Source: CAZCTC01 sp964501335
Lineage (GTDB): Bacteria; Chloroflexota; Anaerolineae; B4-G1; SLSP01
Direction: 5' to 3'
NCBI GenBank assembly: GCA_964501335.1
Contig: CAZCTC010000014.1
Span: forward strand, 1 to 64,000
Length of the DNA: 64,000 bases
Numbering within the stretch: the first letter of the stretch is position 1; every line of letters begins with the position of its first letter. A model generated the notes under the pieces. The model did not search any database and was not told the DNA's origin. It was given only the letters and a program-made list of their open reading frames with translations. Made by a program: the position numbers and the translations under genes. Below are positions 58,450 to 64,000 of the stretch, in pieces.

Positions 58450-58839
58450 ATCAGAATAGGTTGATAGCTCAGAAAGGCCTTCCTACTAAATGCCCTTGCG
58501 GAACAATGCCACTTCGACTTTTCCCAAAGTTTTCCACAGCTCAAGGACCACATATAAGCAGCAGTGGAGAAATCGCCCCACCCCTGGGGGGCACTCGGAA
58601 GTTATCCACAGCCCGGACTGAAACCTTAAAACTATCGCGTTTTTAAAGTTTCAGCCGGGCCCGGCAATTGCCAGAGCTTGCCTTTTCTGGTAAAATAAGG
58701 CTGATCCATAAAGGACGGACGGCTTCAACTTTCCGCCCCGCAATCGCAGGCCCTCGCCTGTGAGCAGTGGACGATCTTAATCAGCCCAACAGCATGCCAG
58801 GGGGAACTCTGTGCCTGGCGTACTACAAAGGGGTCAAAC
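58450..58839. other. dnaA upstream region, possible part of oriC
   Basis: TTATCCACA, the consensus DnaA box, is at 58602-58610, and a variant TTTTCCACA is at 58530-58538. A 14-bp-arm hairpin spans 58611-58660 (GCCCGG and CTGAAAC pair with GTTTCAG and CCGGGC, with an AT-rich centre). A promoter follows at 58668-58696. Only two boxes are clear, so this may be dnaA autoregulation and not the full origin. No gene is seen. Confidence 0.6.
58668..58696 (+). promoter_or_regulatory. candidate sigma-70 promoter of dnaA
   Basis: TTGCCA (58668-58673) and TAAAAT (58691-58696) are separated by exactly 17 bases, 143 bases before the dnaA ATG, immediately downstream of the hairpin and DnaA boxes. That placement allows DnaA to control its own promoter. 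Confidence 0.65.
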
Positions 58840-60195
58840 ATGTCTCAATTAAGTCCACAAAGAATGTGGCAGGCAGCTCTCGGCGAACTTGAATTGCAAA
58901 TGACCCGTGCCACCTTTGACACGTGGTTACGTGATACCCGCTGCCTGGGCATCGAAGAAAACAACACCCTGATTGTCAGCGTCAAAAACGGCTACGCTGT
59001 GGAATGGCTGGAAAACCGCCTGCAAACCGTCATCCGCCGCACCCTCAACCGGATTGCCGGTCAGGAAATGGAAATTCGTTTCGTCGTTTGGGACGGCAAA
59101 CCCATCGCCGAACCCACACCCACCGCTCCGGTAGCCCCCCTCTTAAACGGAGAAACCGCTCCCCAACGCACCATCACCGATCCCGGGCTCAATCCCGAAT
59201 ACACCTTTGAAACTTTCGTGGTCGGCCCGGGCAACCGTCTGGCCCAGGCAGCCTCTCAGGCCGTGGCCGAACAACCTGCCCGTTCCTACAATCCCCTTTT
59301 CATCCACGGGGGAGTCGGATTGGGGAAAACCCACCTGCTCCATGCCATCGGCCAGGTCGGTTTCCGCCGGGGTTTACAGGTCCGCTACATCACCTCCGAA
59401 ACGTTTACCAACGACCTGATTGAAGCGATCCGCACCCACACCACCGATATGTTCCGCGAGAAATATCGCACCGCCGATGTTTTACTGGTCGATGACATTC
59501 AATTTATCGCCGGAAAAGAAAGTACCCAGGAAGAGTTTTTCCATACTTTCAACGCGCTCCGCGATACCGGACGACAGGTCGTCCTCAGCAGTGACCGCCC
59601 GCCCAAAGCGATGGTCACATTGGAAGAACGCCTCCGCTCTCGTTTTGAGTGGGGGCTGACCGTCGACATCCAGGCGCCTGATTTTGAAACCCGGGTCGCC
59701 ATTCTGCAGGCCAAGGCCCAGAAGCTGCATACCCCGGTTCCCGACGAAGTGCTGACTTACATCGCCACCAACGTCGAAAAAAATATCCGCGAACTGGAAG
59801 GCGCCCTCAATCGCGTCCTGGCTCTGACTCGCCTGACAGGATTGCCGTTAACTCTGGAAGTAGCCAAAAACGCCCTTTCCGAACTGTTGCCCAATCGCCA
59901 GACCCTCTCAGCCGATCAAATCCTCAGCACCGTGGCCGTCTTTTACGGAGTCTCGGTCGAGGATCTGCGCAGCCCCAACCGCAGCCGGCGTGTAGCACTG
60001 CCTCGCCAGATCGCCATGTACCTGATCCGCGAAGAAACCGACTCTTCACTTCCCCAGATCGGCGCTCAGCTCGGCGGCCGGGATCACACCACGATTCTCT
60101 ATGGCTACGAACATATCCGCGCCCAAATGGAACAGGATGATCAGCTACGACGTGAATTGATGACCTTAAAAGGCAAACTCTACGGCCAGAATTGA
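58840..60195 (+). CDS. dnaA: chromosomal replication initiator DnaA
   Basis: The 451-residue product has all four DnaA domains: an N-terminal helicase-interaction domain (MWQAALGELELQMTRATFDT), a Pro-rich linker, the AAA+ domain with Walker A GGVGLGKTHLL (about 156-166) and Walker B LLVDDIQFIAGKE, and the C-terminal DNA-binding signature GGRDHTTILYGYEHIR. AAGGGG precedes the ATG. dnaN does not follow; the next gene is a receiver-ATPase fusion after a 500-bp repeat region. Confidence 0.98.
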   Translation: MSQLSPQRMWQAALGELELQMTRATFDTWLRDTRCLGIEENNTLIVSVKNGYAVEWLENRLQTVIRRTLNRIAGQEMEIRFVVWDGKPIAEPTPTAPVAPLLNGETAPQRTITDPGLNPEYTFETFVVGPGNRLAQAASQAVAEQPARSYNPLFIHGGVGLGKTHLLHAIGQVGFRRGLQVRYITSETFTNDLIEAIRTHTTDMFREKYRTADVLLVDDIQFIAGKESTQEEFFHTFNALRDTGRQVVLSSDRPPKAMVTLEERLRSRFEWGLTVDIQAPDFETRVAILQAKAQKLHTPVPDEVLTYIATNVEKNIRELEGALNRVLALTRLTGLPLTLEVAKNALSELLPNRQTLSADQILSTVAVFYGVSVEDLRSPNRSRRVALPRQIAMYLIREETDSSLPQIGAQLGGRDHTTILYGYEHIRAQMEQDDQLRRELMTLKGKLYGQN

Positions 60196-60701
60196 TGGAT
60201 TGACAATTCCTTTTAGCGCGCGCTCCCCTCAGGATGCGCGCGCTAAATTATATAAACACCCCCTCTCCCCCGGCTTCGCACTGCGCGTCGCCCTTTACCA
60301 ATCAACCGCCACTTGCGGGGCGCAAAAATGTACGCCACCCGGATAGAAAAAAACGACCTGTGCGGTTAGTCTGGAAAAAATCCATATTTTCGGCGGCTTC
60401 AGAAAGCCGCCGAAAATATAAATAAAAATAACTCTCTCCCCCCATCCTGCGCGTCGGCTTCTTCCAAACAAAAACCACTTGCGGGACGCAAAAAAAATGT
60501 CCACCGCCCACTCAGGTTGAAATCTTAACGAAATTGTAATCCCCTATTAACCATTCAGTCTATTTTCTTTTTATCCTAACTCACGTATAATGGGAGCGAA
60601 ACTAAAACAAAATAGCTGTATCGAACTTCACCCCACTTTCAATCCAAACCCCTTGGATTGAAAGTTTTAGCAAAATCACAGCAGGCTAACAGGAAAGACC
60701 C
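60196..60701. repeat. repeat-dense intergenic region after dnaA
   Basis: Contents: a hairpin with 12-bp arms (TTTAGCGCGCGC 60212-60223 and 60236-60247), a probable dnaA terminator; a tail module at about 60260-60330; a family hairpin (60384-60399 with 60404-60419, loop CAGA); a second tail module at about 60430-60495; a possible -10 box TATAAT at 60586-60591; and a hairpin with 13-bp perfect arms (ACTTTCAATCCAA, 60635-60647 and 60653-60665, loop ACCCC) followed by TTTTAG, 36 bases before the next start. No gene is seen. Confidence 0.8.
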
Positions 60702-61865
60702 ATGGGAAACAAAATCCTCATAGTTGACGATGACGTAGAAACCATCCGCCTGATTGGGTTGATGCTGGAACGCAAAGGATATCAAATCGTAGCAGCAGCA
60801 ACCGGAGCCCAGGGCCTCGAAAAAGCCTCGCAACTCCAACCCGATTTAATTATCCTGGATGTGATGATGCCCGATCTCGACGGCTACGAAGTAACCCGGC
60901 GCATCCGTGAATGCCCCGAACTGCAAAACATCCCCATCATCATGTTTACCGCGAAAAGCGCCATTACCGATAAAGTGGCAGGATTCCATTCCGGCGTTGA
61001 TGATTACCTCACCAAACCGGTCCATCCCACCGAATTGCTCACTCGCATTGAGGCCCTGCTGGCTCGCAGTGCCGCCCGTCGCGCCGCAACCGCTCCGGCC
61101 GCCCCGGTAGAAACCCGCCGCGGTCATCTCGTAGCCTTCCTGCCCTCCAAAGGGGGAGTCGGCAACACCACCCTGGCGGTCAATGCAACCATAGAAATCA
61201 ATCGCCTGAAAACCGGCAAGAAAACCCTGCTGATAGAATTCCCTACCGGCGGCGCCTCCATGGCCCTGCAATTGAACCTCTCTCCCCACAACAGCCTGCA
61301 AACCCTGGTAGAACGCAATGCGATCAGTAAACTGGACCTGGAAACCATCAACGGTCAAATCCAGGGACATCCGACCGGCATCCGCCTCCTTCCCAGCACG
61401 CCGCAACCCGCTGGAATCACCCCACCGCTTACCGAAGAATTCACCCGCTCCATGTTGCGTCTGTTGCTGGCCGAATACGATATCGTCATGGCCGATCTGC
61501 CGCCGACCCTCGATCCCGGCAGCCGGGAAGTATTACGGCAGGCCGATTTCATCGTCTTAAGCCTGGAACCCAGCCGGATTGGACTGGCCCTGGCCCGTGA
61601 AATGATCGAAAAACTGGAACAATTCAACATCGGAAAATACAAAGTGGGCCTGGTCATGATCCACCGTACCCCTGCCGCCTCCAGCCTTAACCGTACCGCG
61701 GTCGAAAGTGCCCTCAATCAAACCCTGCTATCCAGCATCCCGCCGGTTCCCGAACTGGTCACCGAAAGTTACGAAACAGGAAGGCCGGTCATCCTGATGC
61801 AACCCCAAAGCCTGATCTCCCAACAGATTCGGATGCTGGTCGAAGCTTTCAAAAATACGCTGTAA
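60702..61865 (+). CDS. response-regulator receiver fused to MinD/CpaE-like ATPase
   Basis: The 387-residue product has a receiver domain (ILIVDDD with the acidic pocket at 9-11, phospho-acceptor D53 in ILDVMMPD, K105 in LTKP). From residue ~141 a SIMIBI ATPase domain follows, with the deviant Walker A KGGVGNTT (149-157). The signature Lys150 is kept, but the usual second Lys is Asn155, as in the degenerate P-loops of CpaE/TadZ proteins. Those place pilus or other machinery at a cell pole. AGGAAAG precedes the ATG. No tad pilus genes are in the window. The histidine kinase two genes on is a candidate partner. Confidence 0.85.
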   Translation: MGNKILIVDDDVETIRLIGLMLERKGYQIVAAATGAQGLEKASQLQPDLIILDVMMPDLDGYEVTRRIRECPELQNIPIIMFTAKSAITDKVAGFHSGVDDYLTKPVHPTELLTRIEALLARSAARRAATAPAAPVETRRGHLVAFLPSKGGVGNTTLAVNATIEINRLKTGKKTLLIEFPTGGASMALQLNLSPHNSLQTLVERNAISKLDLETINGQIQGHPTGIRLLPSTPQPAGITPPLTEEFTRSMLRLLLAEYDIVMADLPPTLDPGSREVLRQADFIVLSLEPSRIGLALAREMIEKLEQFNIGKYKVGLVMIHRTPAASSLNRTAVESALNQTLLSSIPPVPELVTESYETGRPVILMQPQSLISQQIRMLVEAFKNTL

Positions 61866-61875
61866 GGCTTACAAA

Positions 61876-62544
61876 ATGAAGATTCCACCCATTACATGGC
61901 CCGCCACCCCGGCAGAGGCAATTGAACTGCAACGCCAGATGGCATCGCAAGTCATCAGTTGCCCCTTGCCGGCCACACCGCGCTGGATCGCCGGCGTGGA
62001 TGTCCACATCCGGCAAGAACAATTGCTCGCCATCGCCGTCGTCCTTTCCTATCCGGAACTGGAAACGGTAGAAATGGCCGAAGCCGCCATCGCCCCCCCC
62101 TGGCCTTACATCCCCGGCCTTTTCTCTTTCCGTGAAGGGCCGGCCGCCCTCGCGGCCCTGGAACGCCTGAAAATCGAACCGGACCTGATCTTCTTCGACG
62201 CTCACGGCATCGCCCACCCCCGCCGCCTCGGCCTGGCCTCTCACATGGGCATTCTGTTGGATCGGCCCACTATCGGTTGTGCCAAAACCCGCCTGACCGG
62301 TCAGGTTGAAATGCCCGGCCCGCATCGCGGAGATTGGACCCCTATCCTGGATCAAGAGTCCTGCATCGGAGCTGTACTCCGCACCCGCCCCTCCTCCCAT
62401 CCTCTGTATATCTCCATTGGACACCGCATCACGCTCGAAGAAGCCATTGATTGGACGTTGCGCTGTGGGACAGGGTATCGCGTCTCCGAACCCACTCGAC
62501 GAGCCCATGTCATCGCGCAACAATCAGCCAAAGGAGGATTATGA
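61876..62544 (+). CDS. nfi: endonuclease V
   Basis: The 222-residue product has the catalytic set of endonuclease V: D42 in IAGVDVHI, E87 in YIPGLFSFREGPA, D108 and the following HGIAHPRRLGLASHMG block. It cuts near deaminated adenine (inosine) in DNA. The start follows a weak AAGG site. Its stop overlaps the next start by 4 bases (ATGA). Confidence 0.95.
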   Translation: MKIPPITWPATPAEAIELQRQMASQVISCPLPATPRWIAGVDVHIRQEQLLAIAVVLSYPELETVEMAEAAIAPPWPYIPGLFSFREGPAALAALERLKIEPDLIFFDAHGIAHPRRLGLASHMGILLDRPTIGCAKTRLTGQVEMPGPHRGDWTPILDQESCIGAVLRTRPSSHPLYISIGHRITLEEAIDWTLRCGTGYRVSEPTRRAHVIAQQSAKGGL

Positions 62545-63737
62545 CAGATTCCATTGAACGCCTGTCTCAACGGGTTACGGTCCTGGAACAATTGATTACC
62601 ATTAGCCGGCAGCTCAATTCAACATTAGAGATGCGTCCGTTGCTCAAACAAATCGTCGAAGCCGCCGCTACCCTCACCGACGGGGACAGCGCCTCCATCC
62701 TGCTCGTAGATGAACGCACCAAAACGCTCAACTTTGCCGCCTCCTCCGGCCCAAACTCCCCGGCCCTCGAATTGACCGAAGTGCCGTTGGAAAACAGCCT
62801 GGCCGGCTGGGTCGTGCGCAATCGCCAGACCGCCATTGTCGAAGATGCACAAACCGACCCCCGCATGTACGTGATCAACGGCGTCGGGCCGACCCTCTCC
62901 ATCGGCGCCGCCCCGATGTTCTTCGGCGATAAAGTAATCGGCGTCCTCGAAGCATTGACCCAACGCGAACGCCGCAGCTTCACCCCCGCCGACATCGATA
63001 CCCTGGAAACGCTCGCCAGCATCGCCGCCGTCGCCGTTCAAAATGCCCGCCTCTTCCAACAAAGCGACTGGGTTTCCGAAATCGTCCACGAAATCCGCAC
63101 CCCCCTCACGTCGATTGTCTCCTATGCCGACCTGCTCCGCCGCCCGAATCTAAAAGAAACCCAACGCGAACAATTTGCTTCCATCATTCAGCAAGAGGGC
63201 GAACGGGTCAACGCGCTGGTCAGCCAGTTCCTGGAATTGGCCCGCCTGGAATCCGGACGGGTCTCCCTGGAACGGGTGGCCTTGCACCTGCCCACAATCG
63301 CCGCCCTCTCTGCCGATGTGGTCCGTCCGCTCGCCGAAAAACAAAACATCGAATTCCACATGCGCATTCCCCAAGATCTCCCCCCCGTTCTGGGCGATGC
63401 CCAACGCATCCATCAGGTCCTGCTCAATCTCCTCTCCAATGCCGTCAAATATTCCGGGCAGGGAGCCTGTGTAGATCTGCAAGGGTGGACGGAAAACAAT
63501 CAGACGGTCATCAGCATCCACGACACCGGCCCTGGCATCCCCCCCGAACAAATCCCCTCCCTCTTCCAAAAATTCAGCCGACTTCCCGGCAGCGAACGCC
63601 GCGCCACCGGCGCCGGATTGGGCCTGGTCATCACCCGCCAGATCATCGAAGCACACGGCGGCCAAATCTGGGTGGAAAGCAAAGTCGGCGAAGGCACCAG
63701 CTTTATCTTCTCCCTGCCGGCCATAGCCTCCGCCTGA
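62541..63737 (+). CDS. GAF-domain sensor histidine kinase
   Basis: The ATG at 62541 overlaps the nfi stop; the product is 398 residues without membrane helices. A short coiled coil leads into a GAF domain (about 20-165, LLKQIVEAAATLTDGDSASI). Then come the H-box IVHEIRTPLTSIVSYADLL (H183) and the ATPase boxes: N (HQVLLNLLSNAVKYS), G1 (IHDTGPGIPPEQ), F and G2 (RATGAGLGLVITRQII). It is a cytoplasmic kinase sensing a small molecule or redox state. Its partner may be the receiver-ATPase fusion two genes upstream. Confidence 0.93.
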   Translation: MTDSIERLSQRVTVLEQLITISRQLNSTLEMRPLLKQIVEAAATLTDGDSASILLVDERTKTLNFAASSGPNSPALELTEVPLENSLAGWVVRNRQTAIVEDAQTDPRMYVINGVGPTLSIGAAPMFFGDKVIGVLEALTQRERRSFTPADIDTLETLASIAAVAVQNARLFQQSDWVSEIVHEIRTPLTSIVSYADLLRRPNLKETQREQFASIIQQEGERVNALVSQFLELARLESGRVSLERVALHLPTIAALSADVVRPLAEKQNIEFHMRIPQDLPPVLGDAQRIHQVLLNLLSNAVKYSGQGACVDLQGWTENNQTVISIHDTGPGIPPEQIPSLFQKFSRLPGSERRATGAGLGLVITRQIIEAHGGQIWVESKVGEGTSFIFSLPAIASA

Positions 63738-63763
63738 TTTCTTAAAATGGTAAGAATTGTTGC

Positions 63764-63792
63764 TTTACAAAACCTCAAACCTGTGGTATTAT
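63764..63792 (+). promoter_or_regulatory. candidate sigma-70 promoter of greA
   Basis: TTTACA (63764-63769) and TATTAT (63787-63792) are separated by 17 bases. The implied transcript start at about 63799 is followed by a small hairpin (GAGCG 63806-63810, CGCTC 63815-63819) and a T-rich run, so early attenuation is possible. Confidence 0.6.
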
Positions 63793-63890
63793 GCTGTCTG
63801 CCTGTGAGCGCTCGCGCTCCGGGTTTTTATTTTATAAGGGCGAATACATCGCCTGTGTCAGGAATCAGATCATCCGGAGGCAAATAATAC

Positions 63891-64000
63891 ATGGGTGAAC
63901 GCCCGGTTTACCTCACACAAGAAGGTTACGATCAGCTCCAAAAAGAGCTGGAATATCTGAAGACCGTCCGCCGGCAAGAAGTGGCCCAACGCCTGCATCA
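63891..64000 (+). CDS. greA: transcription elongation factor GreA, N-terminal part
   Basis: The window ends inside this gene. The 36 visible residues (ERPVYLTQEGYDQLQKELEY, then LKTVRRQEVAQRL) match the start of the GreA N-terminal coiled coil. GreA rescues backtracked RNA polymerase by stimulating transcript cleavage. GGAGG lies 10 bases before the ATG. Confidence 0.9.
   Translation, partial: MGERPVYLTQEGYDQLQKELEYLKTVRRQEVAQRLH

Overview
The window looks like a chromosomal segment of an uncultured or environmental bacterium, most probably from Chloroflexota (class Anaerolineae or near it). This is an inference from gene content: a sufCBD operon, two type I glutamine synthetases, envelope glycosidases and lipoproteins with Pro/Thr-rich linkers, many cytoplasmic glycosidases, a DUF4157 (eCIS-core) protein, and good Shine-Dalgarno sites throughout. 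No rRNA is present to settle it. Most of the window is GC-rich. Two stretches (about 0.3-5.4 kb and 15.2-18.7 kb) are visibly AT-rich and probably foreign.

Layout. (1) 1-5.6 kb: an AT-rich insert (AlbA_2 membrane protein, WD40-like exported protein, SpoIID-like exported protein) bracketed by two 172-bp direct repeats. One repeat ends an intact SSB-like gene; the other carries only its 3' end. (2) 5.5-14.7 kb, all on the minus strand and tightly packed: a plasmid- or phage-like replication and partition module. It holds two small proteins, an FtsK/SpoIIIE-type ATPase, two small membrane proteins, a ParM-like actin, a ParR-like protein, a radical SAM-HNH fusion, a DnaB helicase, a replication protein with iteron-like repeats inside its own gene, a DnaC-like loader and an SSB-like protein. 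(3) 15.2-18.9 kb: a small membrane protein, a MORC-like GHKL ATPase fused to a PD-(D/E)XK nuclease (candidate defence protein), a tandem-HTH protein and tRNA-Asn, whose 3' end faces the element. (4) 19-23.4 kb: an NTF2-like protein and sufCBD. (5) 24.4-40.1 kb: a plus-strand glycan-degradation locus (GH36-like+GH84 fusion, two GH43, two GH38 alpha-mannosidases, SIS isomerase, ROK kinase, GH2). All products lack signal peptides, so they should act on imported oligosaccharides, with the kinase and isomerase feeding the sugars into central metabolism. (6) 40.5-53.4 kb: DUF4157 protein, TetR regulator and HXXEE membrane protein, phosphohexomutase, glutamine synthetase, exported glycosidase, FmdB-type zinc ribbon protein, lipoprotein, a tandem pair of unknown paralogues, ABC-2 permease. 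(7) 53.4-64 kb: Gln/Asn-rich membrane protein, second glutamine synthetase, Nudix, endonuclease III, dnaA, receiver-MinD fusion, endonuclease V, histidine kinase and the start of greA.

The intergenic regions are unusual. At least thirteen hairpins with 16-17 bp arms and a 4-base loop recur between genes. Their GC-rich stem core differs from copy to copy but stays self-complementary, and a conserved tail of about 90 bp accompanies many of them. A second microrepeat (GTAGACAGTAGACAG) supplies the last codons and stop of both alpha-mannosidases. The strongest candidates for something new are the replication gene with its internal repeat array, the radical SAM-HNH fusion, the GHKL-nuclease protein, and the covarying hairpin family.
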